Source: CAZPZZ01 sp964591245
Lineage (GTDB): Bacteria; Acidobacteriota; Vicinamibacteria; Vicinamibacterales; UBA8438
Direction of reading: 5' to 3'
NCBI GenBank assembly: GCA_964591245.1
Contig: CAZPZZ010000076.1
Coordinates: forward strand, 1 to 19,542
Length of the DNA stretch: 19,542 nucleotides
Part shown: positions 7,078 through 14,530 of the stretch, piece by piece
Position numbering within the stretch: the first letter of the stretch is position 1
How the letters are laid out: every line of letters begins with the position of its first letter
The notes under the pieces: model-generated
Databases searched by the model: none
The model's input: only the letters and a program-made list of their open reading frames with translations
Told to the model about the DNA's origin: nothing
Position numbers and translations under genes: made by a program

Positions 7078-7461
7078 TTAAAAGGTTCTAATTAGGTTGT
7101 TAAATTAGAAATGGGCCATACATCTATAGATGACATATGGCGTTAGCTTCGGGCGATGAAGTGAGCCGTTGAGCCGTTACGGAACAGAGAGAAAGAAGAT
7201 AGGCGGCTCCATTGAGAGAGGGCGTCCATGTGGCCACTTGAGCAATCTTGCCGTGGGGTTTCCGCACGGCTGTGCTCGCATGAAGGGGAACGGCCCAGAC
7301 GGGAGGCGAAGCACCGTGCCACGGGTTTGGCTTTCGTTCTTTCGAGTGGGCACCAACCGGCTGTGAACTCGCTGACGAATCCGGAACGGCGTCCCGGTGA
7401 GGTACGCCGATGCCCGTAGACGGACGGGATGCGGCTTGGGGGAGGGGAATGCGCGTTGGGA
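7078..7461. other. Gene-free stretch with AT-rich patch and small repeats
   Basis: About 380 bp between the minus-strand remnant and the LVIVD gene contain no ORF I trust; frames of 62-125 codons on either strand give Arg/Ser/Pro-rich translations without domain features. The segment 7081-7140 has only 19 G/C of 60 bases, far below its surroundings, and includes a perfect palindrome (listed separately) and the near-repeats GGTTCTAATTAG and GGTTGTTAAATTAG. A tandem duplication of GAGCCGTT lies at 7163-7178. A short stem CCGTG-N9-CACGG is at 7251-7269. An upstream regulatory region for the minus-strand DUF1326 group is the simplest reading. Confidence 0.45.
7121..7132. promoter_or_regulatory. 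Perfect 12-bp palindrome, candidate operator
   Basis: CATCTATAGATG is a perfect 12-bp palindrome. It is bracketed by an outer inverted pair, CCATA at 7116-7120 and TATGG at 7136-7140, offset by three bases. It sits in the AT-rich patch, about 250 bp upstream of the barrel pseudogene. It could bind a dimeric regulator. No cognate regulator is visible in the window. Confidence 0.3.
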
Positions 7462-8484
7462 CTACTCGCTCCGTCGCAAGATCTGTACTTCGGTGTGTCC
7501 CTCTTGCCGCTCTCCTGCACCGACTACGGCATAGACGAATGTCTCGGTGGCCGCGATGTCCCGGGTGGGGGCATTGGTGGAGAACATCCCAGCGGCAACA
7601 GGGCGGGAGGGGCTTGAGATGTCGACGATGCGGATCCCGGACTCGGTATCTGCGACAAATACGTAGTCACCGGACATGGCCACGCGTGCAGCGCGTCCGG
7701 GCGTCTCGAATGTTGCCGCCTTGACAGGAGTGGTCGGATTTGTCGCGTCGTATATTTGGAGGTGCCCGCCGCCAGCGCCGGCAAGGATTCCCGAAGGTTC
7801 ACCGACTTCGCGCTGCACCTCGATGAATCGGGGTGATGCCGGCGCATGGAGGATCCCCACGGGATCGGGTTCGCCTGGGCGTGAGAGGTCGAAGACGTAG
7901 AGACCGGTCGGTGAATCGGTCGCGTAGGCGATGTTGCCTGAGGTGACGACGTCCCGGGCATACCCGTCCAGGAAGAACGCGCCGGCTCCGGTCGGCGTGG
8001 TCTCGTCCGACACGTCCACCATGACCAGCCCTTCCATGTGGTCGATGAGCACGACGCGATTTCCGTAGATGGCGCCGATCTTGGCCTGGCCGAGGGTCTT
8101 GTGATTGCCGAGGAGTCGCGGCGTGTCTGGATCCGATATGTCGACGATGGCAACGCCGAAAAAATTCGCGCCGAGATAGGCGCGCTCGCCACGGATCCGG
8201 AATCCCCAGATCTCTTCCGGCATCTCGATCGAGCCGCGCCGGAGCGGGGCACTGGGATCCGACACATCCCAGATCGTGAAATTGACATGGTGGGAGAGGT
8301 AGAGGCGGTCGCCCTGTACGCGGACATGTTCGACCGGCCCGGGAACCACCCCGACGTGTCTGAGGGCGACCGGCTGAGCGAGTGCGGACGTGACGCCGAG
8401 TGTGACGAGCACGCCAATGATGCCGAAGGCGACGACGCTCAGATGGGCAACGGGAGCGCTCGATGACGAACGGTCGGGTGTCAT
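7462..8484 (-). CDS. Exported LVIVD-repeat beta-propeller protein
   Basis: This 340-residue protein has a Sec signal peptide (hydrophobic residues about 15-33, cleavage after SALA at 36). Its mature part is made of LVIVD-type propeller repeats. Each blade ends in a strand with a V-D-I/V-S-D-P-x-x-P signature. I count six copies: DVSDPSAP, VDISDPDTP, VDVSDETTP, FDLSRPGEP, YDATNPTTP and VDISSPSRP. The family is common in secreted or surface proteins of environmental bacteria and is generally a binding scaffold without a known reaction. The ATG at 8482-8484 overlaps the TGA of the upstream PQQ-repeat gene as ATGA. AAGGA lies about 7 nt before it, so the two are translationally coupled and probably made in matched amounts. 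No convincing terminator follows; only a weak CCCGT-N6-ACGGG stem lies near 7413-7428. Confidence 0.88.
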   Translation of the reverse strand: MTPDRSSSSAPVAHLSVVAFGIIGVLVTLGVTSALAQPVALRHVGVVPGPVEHVRVQGDRLYLSHHVNFTIWDVSDPSAPLRRGSIEMPEEIWGFRIRGERAYLGANFFGVAIVDISDPDTPRLLGNHKTLGQAKIGAIYGNRVVLIDHMEGLVMVDVSDETTPTGAGAFFLDGYARDVVTSGNIAYATDSPTGLYVFDLSRPGEPDPVGILHAPASPRFIEVQREVGEPSGILAGAGGGHLQIYDATNPTTPVKAATFETPGRAARVAMSGDYVFVADTESGIRIVDISSPSRPVAAGMFSTNAPTRDIAATETFVYAVVGAGERQEGHTEVQILRRSE

Positions 8485-9869
8485 GGTCGTCCTTCCTCAG
8501 CAATCCGGTACAGTCTCGATTGCGTACGCAGTATCAGGCTTCCCTGGGAAATGGCGGGTGTTGCCAGCGTCATTTCGTTCATCGAGTTTTTATGAAGAAT
8601 CTCGAATTCTGGGCCGGCTTGCACGACAAAGGTCTCGCCGTCCTCACTCAGCAGGAAGACCTTGCCGTTGTAGGCCCACGGCGAGGCCGTGAAGCCGTTT
8701 CCAATTTCGAGGCGTTGCCGCCGGTACACTTCCTCACCGGTGCGTGCGTCATGTGCGACGAGAAACCCACGGTCGAGCAGGGTGTAGTAATAGTCGCCAT
8801 AGACGAGGGCCGAGGTGTTGTACGTGCCCAGGAGAGGGTAGGCCCACGCGACATCATCAGATGAGACTTTCTGGCCCGGGAATCCGGATGATAGACCGGT
8901 ACGCATCTCCTCCTGTGTCCAGATCGAGATGTCCCCGGACGCGCCGGGTTTCACGACATAGACCGGGCGCAAGCCGCCGCCCGGATAACCGGAACTCAAG
9001 TACAGGAGTCCATGTTTCGCGAAGGGGGTGGGAATGGTCAAGCCCGACATTCCGTGTATTTCCCAGAGGAGCGTGCCGTTCTCGTCGTACGAGCGCACGC
9101 CCTGGGTGCCGGCGGTCACGATCTCGGTCCGCTCTTCGTGCTCCCACACGAACGGCGTGGCCCAGTTTTGTCCCCGTTCAGCGCGCTCGACCCGCCAGAG
9201 TTCCTCACCCGTGTTCTTGTCGAGGGCCACGAGGAATGAAGACGTCACGTTGTCGTTCACGATGTAGAGTCGGTTGCCATGGAGGGTTGGTGACGCTGCT
9301 GATCCGAATCCGCCCGTGGTCTCGAAGGCTCCCAGTTCGGTAAGCCACACGGTTTCGCCACTCATGTTGAGGGCGCCGACGAGTCCGGCACTACCAAAAT
9401 AGGCATAGACGCGTCGTCCGTCGGTCACCGGCGTCTCGGACGCGAAGCTATTCTTGATATGACGGGCGATACTCGGGGCGGCGGAGTGCAATTCACGCTC
9501 CCAGCGGATGGCCCCGGTGCGGAAGTCGATGTTGTACACGACCCAGCGGTGGTGTTCGTCCGATCGGGTCGCCCCGTTATCGTCTCCTGGATCGTAGAGT
9601 CCTGGTATCGGATCGGGTTCGTCCCCGGCGCTGATGGCAGAGGTCACAAAGATTGTGTCGTCCCAGACGACGGGGGAACTCCAGCTCAAGCCCGGGATCT
9701 CGGTCGACCAGACAACATTGTCCGTCTCGCTCCAGGTATCCGGTAATCTCGAATCATCACCGACATCGCCGGCATTCGGTCCGCGAAACTGGGCCCACTG
9801 TGCCGCGGCCTGGGGCGTGGGCCACAAGAGAAGCATCAGTCCAACTAGCACCAGCGACCGTCGATTCAT
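8481..9869 (-). CDS. Exported PQQ-binding-like beta-propeller repeat protein
   Basis: This 462-residue protein has a clear signal peptide (hydrophobic residues about 5-17, AAA|Q cleavage at 23/24). Directly after it comes WAQFRGPN, the typical start of the exported PQQ-like (BamB/quinoprotein-type) propeller family. Blades show the tryptophan-docking pattern, for example LVALDKNTGEELWRVE and FLVAHDARTGEEVYR. The family shares the fold of quinoprotein dehydrogenases, but I do not see the full active-site set, so catalysis is not implied; ligand or protein binding in the periplasm is more likely. The ATG at 9869 is favoured because AAGGAG lies about 9 nt upstream and because it places the signal peptide correctly; the frame is open further to 9977. 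It is first in a coupled pair with the LVIVD gene and lies downstream of the creatininase-like gene after a 248-bp gap holding a predicted promoter and hairpins. Confidence 0.87.
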   Translation of the reverse strand: MNRRSLVLVGLMLLLWPTPQAAAQWAQFRGPNAGDVGDDSRLPDTWSETDNVVWSTEIPGLSWSSPVVWDDTIFVTSAISAGDEPDPIPGLYDPGDDNGATRSDEHHRWVVYNIDFRTGAIRWERELHSAAPSIARHIKNSFASETPVTDGRRVYAYFGSAGLVGALNMSGETVWLTELGAFETTGGFGSAASPTLHGNRLYIVNDNVTSSFLVALDKNTGEELWRVERAERGQNWATPFVWEHEERTEIVTAGTQGVRSYDENGTLLWEIHGMSGLTIPTPFAKHGLLYLSSGYPGGGLRPVYVVKPGASGDISIWTQEEMRTGLSSGFPGQKVSSDDVAWAYPLLGTYNTSALVYGDYYYTLLDRGFLVAHDARTGEEVYRRQRLEIGNGFTASPWAYNGKVFLLSEDGETFVVQAGPEFEILHKNSMNEMTLATPAISQGSLILRTQSRLYRIAEEGRP

Positions 9870-9889
9870 GGGTGTGATCTCCTTGGCAT

Positions 9890-9916
9890 CATCTGTCCGC
9901 ATGTGGCGAACAGATG
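9890..9916 (-). promoter_or_regulatory. Leader hairpin upstream of PQQ-like propeller gene
   Basis: CATCTGTCCGC (9890-9900) and GCGAACAGATG (9906-9916) form an 11-bp stem with a single mismatch and a 5-nt loop. It lies between the predicted promoter and the AAGGAG ribosome site of the propeller gene, so it would be in the 5' untranslated leader. It could stabilise the mRNA, attenuate, or be an operator at the DNA level. No U-run follows. Confidence 0.4.
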
Positions 9917-9938
9917 AACGCGCGATTCTAGACGCATA

Positions 9939-9967
9939 AGTATCGGCCTGGCCCTGCTCCAGGGCAA
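9939..9967 (-). promoter_or_regulatory. Predicted sigma-70-type promoter for the propeller pair
   Basis: On the minus strand TTGCCC (complement of 9962-9967) and GATACT (complement of 9939-9944) are separated by exactly 17 nt, each matching four of six consensus bases. Transcription would start near 9931, leaving a leader of about 60 nt with the hairpin. The spacer contains a perfect inverted repeat GCCCTG-CTC-CAGGGC (9951-9965), which could be an operator or the tail hairpin of the upstream creatininase transcript. Confidence 0.35.
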
Positions 9968-10117
9968 GCCCCGCCACGGGGTGCCTCGTACGTGGGACGT
10001 CCCGGGGGACGGAGACGGGAGGCGGCAGTGCGCGCTTCTGCTGCAGTGGGAATCCCGTGGCACGCGGCGCGCCGTCGCGTGCGTGCCCCCGGCTGTCTAC
10101 ACCGCACCCCCGGGCAT

Positions 10118-10912
10118 CTACCGCCCTCTTGCCAAACGAATCTCACGAACGGCTGTCTCCACTTTTAACTGGATACCCATACGGCCGTACTCGATTGAGG
10201 CACGGGTCGGGTCTCCACGAACCCCACTGTCATCCATCCCGCCATTGGGGGCCATCAGTGCTGGTCGCACGTGTTCTGGCGCGACGGCCCAGAGCTGCGA
10301 CGTGTCCCGGATTCCGGCGTGGGTTCCGATGGTTTCCTCGGTCTCGCCTTGCTCCAGAAGCCACTCCTGGAAACCGTTGTCCGAGTAATACTCGGGCACG
10401 AAGTGTACGCGGGCTCGCTCCCCCTGCCACAAGGTGTTGAGTTGGTCGGCGACATTCTCCATGCCCCGCTGGTTTCCACCGCTATCCCCCATAAAGACGA
10501 TGTCTGTAAAGCCATGTACCACGAGGCTCCGGGCCGCATACTCGAGTAACTTTTCGAAAAACTCATTGGGGAGCGTAATGGTCCCGGCTTTGGTCATGTG
10601 GCCCCGTGGATTCTCGACGTCGCCCTCCGGCACGTAGGTCACCACGGGAGCCACGAGGGTGTCACCGAGTTCCTGCGCGATACGCTCCGAGGCGGCGTTG
10701 ATGATGAATTTGTGTTTCCCGAGCACCATGTGAGGCCCGTTCTGTTCTGTGCCCGCCGTGGGAATGATGATGGTTGTGGTTCCGGACTGGATTGCATCAC
10801 GGACTTCGGTCCAGGTCAGTTCCTCCAGGAAGACGCTCGGTTGGGTCTGCGAGGAGGGCGCCGTGGCGAACGCGGTCAGAAGAAGGGCCAGCGGGGCAGT
10901 GAACTTGAGCAT
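10118..10912 (-). CDS. Exported creatininase-family protein with altered metal ligands
   Basis: This 264-residue protein begins with a signal peptide (hydrophobic residues about 5-18) and continues with a creatininase-family fold. The family includes zinc or manganese amidohydrolases such as creatininase, MftE and ArfB. The first motif reads PTAGTEQNGPHMVLGKH. Glu56 aligns with the first ligand (Glu34 of Pseudomonas creatininase), but the position of His36 is Asn58 and that of Asp45 is His67. The second motif, usually N-G-H-x-x-N, is GDSGGNQ with Ser144 where the ligand His stands. So at least three canonical positions differ, with His61, His67 and His105 available as substitutes. The GHMTKAGTITLP segment (104-115) is family-typical. 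The ATG at 10912 follows GGAG by 5 nt; ATG 10930 would only prepend six residues. It is likely transcribed toward the propeller pair. Whether it is hydrolytic is open. Confidence 0.85.
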   Translation of the reverse strand: MLKFTAPLALLLTAFATAPSSQTQPSVFLEELTWTEVRDAIQSGTTTIIIPTAGTEQNGPHMVLGKHKFIINAASERIAQELGDTLVAPVVTYVPEGDVENPRGHMTKAGTITLPNEFFEKLLEYAARSLVVHGFTDIVFMGDSGGNQRGMENVADQLNTLWQGERARVHFVPEYYSDNGFQEWLLEQGETEETIGTHAGIRDTSQLWAVAPEHVRPALMAPNGGMDDSGVRGDPTRASIEYGRMGIQLKVETAVREIRLARGR

Positions 10913-11076
10913 AGGGTCTCCAGTTCCCATCAGTGGGTGTCTCGGCTCTCGCTCCCGACGACGGCCAGGGGCGTGGTGAAGAACCTCGTGTTCATTCTAC
11001 GTCTCGAAGATGGCGTCGACGCCCGCTGGAAGGCGAAAGAGCGCAACGGAATTTGGCCGGATGGTACCAGACACCG

Positions 11077-11105
11077 TTGAACGCCGTGCTGACGGGCGAT
11101 AGCAT
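11077..11105 (+). promoter_or_regulatory. Predicted sigma-70-type promoter for the RND gene
   Basis: TTGAAC (11077-11082) and TAGCAT (11100-11105) are separated by exactly 17 nt, each matching four of six consensus bases. They lie about 84 bp upstream of the RND start codon in the divergent gap with the creatininase-like gene. The matches are moderate, so this is a suggestion only. Confidence 0.35.
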
Positions 11106-11188
11106 TGCGAGCGACGCACGCGGTGTGCACGCCACCTTTCGTGACAGGCGCCCGAGGTTCAGGGAGCCGCCTGGTAAGGCAGGACGAT

Positions 11189-14100
11189 ATGAACGGCGTC
11201 ATTAACTGGTTCGCCCGGAACCCCGTTGCCGCCAACCTCTTGATGGTCTTCCTGATCGTCAGTGGAGCCATTTCGACCTTAACCGTGAGGGAAGAGGTTT
11301 TCCCAGAATTTTCTCTAGAGATGGTGACGGTCGAGGTGCCGTACCTCGGCGCCGCACCGGAGGAGGTCGAGTCGGGCGTCTCGGTGCGAATCGAGGAGGC
11401 GATCCAGGGAATTGACGGCATCAAGAAGATCACCTCTACCGCGTACGAGGGGATGGGGGTCGTGCAGGCAGAGCTCGAGCTCGGCGCAGATCCGCGGAAA
11501 GTGGTTGACGACATCAAGAGCAGTGTCGATGCGATTACGACTTTTCCACGGGAAACCGAGAAGCCGATCATCCGGGAATTGACGACCCGACAGCAGGTGG
11601 TGGAAATTGCGGTATCCGGTGTCGCGGACGAACTCACGTTGAAACGGGTTGCAGAACAGGTCCGTGACGGGCTCACAGCGCTGCCAGAGATCACGCAGGT
11701 GGAGGTGGTGGGAGCTCGGCCCTACGAGATCAGCATCGAAGTCTCGGAAACGGCGCTGCGACGCCACGGGTTGCGGTTCGACGACGTGGCCGGCGCCGTG
11801 CGCCGTTCTTCGCTGGACCTGCCGGGTGGGACCGTGCGCGCCGAGAGCGGCGAGATCCTGTTGCGGACCATCGGTCAGGCCTACGGTCGTCAGGACTATG
11901 AACGCCTTGTCCTGCTTACGAGAAGCGATGGTACGCGCTTGCTTCTCGAGGACGTGGCCACGGTGGTTGACGGGTTTGCCGAAACCTACGAATCGGCGCG
12001 TTTCGACGTGGCGCCGGCGGTGTTGGTGACCGTGTACCGCACGGGAGACCAACGAGTGCTGGATGTTGCGGCGGCGGTCGAACGCTACGTGGAGGCGGCG
12101 CAGGGGGCGCTGCCGGAAGGGCTCGCGCTGACGGTCTGGGAAAATGAAGCCGAGGCACTGGATGTGCAGCTCTCCCTGCTGCTTCGCAGCGGACTTGGCG
12201 GCTTTGTGCTGGTCTTTATCTCACTGGCCCTGTTTCTCGATCTTCGATTGGCGTTTTGGACCAGTCTCGGTATACCGATTTCGTTCCTCGGCGCGATCTG
12301 GTTAATGCCGACGTTCGATGTTTCCATCAACGTCTTGTCCATCTTTGCCTTCATTCTGGTGTTGGGGATTGTTGTTGACGATGCCATTGTCGTTGGGGAG
12401 AACATCCACACGCACCAGCAGCACCATGGACAGGGGTTGCGGGGAGCCATTGAGGGGGCCTGGGAGATGTCGACCCCCAATGAGTATGCGGTATTGACGA
12501 CGGTCGCGGCGTTCATGCCGATGCTCTTTGTGCCGGGTTCGATGGGGAAGATTTTCAAGGTCATTCCGGTCATCGTTATTCCGTGTCTCCTGTTCTCACT
12601 GGTGGAATCCCTCGTCATTCTTCCGGCACATCTGTCGAACATGGCCTCGCGCAAGGGGCGGGGAAAGTGGCGTCGTTTTCAAGCTGTCTTCACCGCGGGG
12701 CTGGCGTGGGTGACGCAGCGCGTGTATCGCCCCGTACTCGAGGTGGGTCTTCGCTGGCGGTATCTGACGGCATCGGTCGGGGTGGCACTGCTGATCCTGA
12801 CTGGCGGCATGGTGGCTGGCGGATACACCAACTTCACGTTCATGCCGTCGATCGAGGCGGATTTCATGTCAGCGTCGGTCACCATGCCGCAGGGGGTCCC
12901 CGTGTCCGCGACGTCAGACGCATTGGCGCGTCTCGAGGCAGGGGCGGAGCGTGTGCGGCAGGACGTGCTGGACGAAACAGGCCGGGATGTGTTCCGCCAT
13001 ATTTTCGCGGCGGTGGGAAGCCAGTCGGGCGGTGGTGGTGGCGGGCCTATGGGGAATTTCGGGGGTGTCAGCGGCTCCAATGTCGGTGAGGTCAGAATCG
13101 AGTTAGCGCTATCCGAAGACCGTGCCGCCGATAGTGAGACCCTCGGGCGTCGATGGCGTGAGGCAACCGGCCTCATTCCCGGTGCACTGGACGTGGGGTT
13201 CAACGCCTCGATCATGCGTGCCGGCGAGGACGTGAACGTGCAACTTATGGGGACGAACGTCGAGCGACTGCGCGATGCGGCGGTCGGGATCCGTGCTCGC
13301 CTCGATGGACTAGCCGGGGTGAATGAAATCTCTGACACGTTCCGGGATGGAAAGCAGGAAATGCGACTCGGAATCAAGCCGTCGGCCGAGACGTTAGGCC
13401 TGACATTGGAGGACCTCGGTCGCCAGGTCCGGCAGGCCTTTTACGGTGAAGAGGCGCAGCGGATCCAGCGGGGGCGCGACGATGTGCGTGTGCTCGTCCG
13501 TTACCCGGAGGCGGAGCGGCAGTCGTTGGGGGATCTGGAGAATATGCGGGTCCGGACGCCGGATGGGGTCGAAGTGCCGTTCCGTGATGTGGCGATAATG
13601 GAGACCGGTCGCGGTTTCTCGTCGGTACGTCGGATTGACCGCAGTCGTGCTATCAGTGTCACCGCCTCGGTGGATCCCATCGTGACCTCGACGGCAGCGG
13701 TGACGGCGGAATTGCAGCAAGTCATCCTGCCAGAGGTCTTGTCCGGGTTTCCGGGAGTGACGTATTCCTTGGAGGGTGCACAGGCCGAGCAGGTGGAGTC
13801 GATCGAGGGGCTTCGCCGCGGGTTCGGGCTAGCGCTGCTTTTGATCTTCGCGCTTCTCGCGATACCACTGCGGTCGTATGTCGAGCCGCTGATCGTGATG
13901 GCGGCGATTCCGTTTGGGCTGATCGGCGCAATCTGGGGCCACATGGTCATGGGGTTGAACGTCACCATGATCTCGATGTTTGGCCTGGTTGCCCTGACCG
14001 GTGTCGTGGTGAATGACAGTCTGGTGATGGTCGACTTTATCAAGCGTAAGCGCGCAAGCTTCTCGGACCTCCATGCCGCGGTGCGTGAGGCGGGTGTCGC

Positions 14101-14395
14101 GCGTTTTCGCCCAATCATGTTGACGTCATTGACCACCTTCGCGGGCCTGACGCCATTGATGTTCAACACGAGTTTTCGTGCGGCGTTCTTGGTTCCAATG
14201 GCCGTGTCGCTGGGCTTCGGGGTCGTGTTTGCAACGTTCATTACCCTTGTCTTGGTGCCGACGGCCTACCTGATGCTGGATGACGCGCGGCGCGTGCTGT
14301 GGTGGTCAGCCGAAGATATAGACATGGCAGGTCATGGGTTGGCGGAACTTGAAGCGGCTCCACTGCCGGATGCGAAGCATGAGGCCCCTCGGTGA
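11189..14395 (+). CDS. RND-superfamily efflux permease (AcrB/HAE type)
   Basis: This 1068-residue inner-membrane permease has the standard RND layout. The first helix starts just after MNGVINWFARNPVAANLL and is followed by a large periplasmic loop. A block of helices includes TM4 with the proton-relay pair Asp397-Asp398 in VLGIVVDDAIVVGEN. A second large periplasmic loop and a second helix block, with GLVALTGVVVNDSLVMVDF, complete it. Length is normal for trimeric drug/metabolite exporters driven by protons. The second periplasmic loop has a Gly-rich insertion at about 613-633 (six consecutive Gly, then PMGNFGG). The ATG at 11189 is preceded by AGGACGAT and starts exactly at the family N-terminus; upstream GTG/ATG codons are rejected. 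No membrane-fusion protein or outer-membrane channel gene is adjacent, so its partners must be encoded elsewhere. Substrate unknown. Confidence 0.93.
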   Translation: MNGVINWFARNPVAANLLMVFLIVSGAISTLTVREEVFPEFSLEMVTVEVPYLGAAPEEVESGVSVRIEEAIQGIDGIKKITSTAYEGMGVVQAELELGADPRKVVDDIKSSVDAITTFPRETEKPIIRELTTRQQVVEIAVSGVADELTLKRVAEQVRDGLTALPEITQVEVVGARPYEISIEVSETALRRHGLRFDDVAGAVRRSSLDLPGGTVRAESGEILLRTIGQAYGRQDYERLVLLTRSDGTRLLLEDVATVVDGFAETYESARFDVAPAVLVTVYRTGDQRVLDVAAAVERYVEAAQGALPEGLALTVWENEAEALDVQLSLLLRSGLGGFVLVFISLALFLDLRLAFWTSLGIPISFLGAIWLMPTFDVSINVLSIFAFILVLGIVVDDAIVVGENIHTHQQHHGQGLRGAIEGAWEMSTPNEYAVLTTVAAFMPMLFVPGSMGKIFKVIPVIVIPCLLFSLVESLVILPAHLSNMASRKGRGKWRRFQAVFTAGLAWVTQRVYRPVLEVGLRWRYLTASVGVALLILTGGMVAGGYTNFTFMPSIEADFMSASVTMPQGVPVSATSDALARLEAGAERVRQDVLDETGRDVFRHIFAAVGSQSGGGGGGPMGNFGGVSGSNVGEVRIELALSEDRAADSETLGRRWREATGLIPGALDVGFNASIMRAGEDVNVQLMGTNVERLRDAAVGIRARLDGLAGVNEISDTFRDGKQEMRLGIKPSAETLGLTLEDLGRQVRQAFYGEEAQRIQRGRDDVRVLVRYPEAERQSLGDLENMRVRTPDGVEVPFRDVAIMETGRGFSSVRRIDRSRAISVTASVDPIVTSTAAVTAELQQVILPEVLSGFPGVTYSLEGAQAEQVESIEGLRRGFGLALLLIFALLAIPLRSYVEPLIVMAAIPFGLIGAIWGHMVMGLNVTMISMFGLVALTGVVVNDSLVMVDFIKRKRASFSDLHAAVREAGVARFRPIMLTSLTTFAGLTPLMFNTSFRAAFLVPMAVSLGFGVVFATFITLVLVPTAYLMLDDARRVLWWSAEDIDMAGHGLAELEAAPLPDAKHEAPR

Positions 14396-14403
14396 GTCGT
14401 GTT

Positions 14404-14417
14404 GGGTGTCGGCACCC
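14404..14417 (+). terminator. Short hairpin just after the RND gene
   Basis: GGGTG-TCGG-CACCC forms a 5-bp GC stem with a 4-nt loop starting 9 nt after the RND stop codon. There is no U-run, so it is more likely an mRNA 3'-end stabiliser or a partial attenuator between the RND and dehydrogenase genes than a strong terminator. Confidence 0.3.
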
Positions 14418-14530
14418 TGCGGGGAAGGCAGCATAGAATGACCACGTCGCACAGGATGACCGTGGTGCCTGAAGCTGGGTGCCGTCACGGGGAGGCTGTT
14501 GCGTCTTATGCACAGGGAAGGAGCAGGGGA

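Noticed and set aside
7143..7520. Minus-strand frame of 125 codons after the LVIVD gene
   Set aside because: Overlaps the LVIVD 3' end, composition is Ser/Arg/Pro-rich, no ribosome site and no domain features.
10930..11694. Minus-strand frame of 254 codons opposite the RND N-terminus
   Set aside because: Lies antisense to the strongly conserved RND coding sequence; the Ser/Thr/Arg-rich translation is typical of an antisense shadow.
14399..14530. N-terminal extension of the PQQ dehydrogenase to GTG 14399
   Set aside because: The extension has no ribosome site and no homology-like pattern, while GTG 14531 has AAGGAG at 7 nt and begins the signal peptide.
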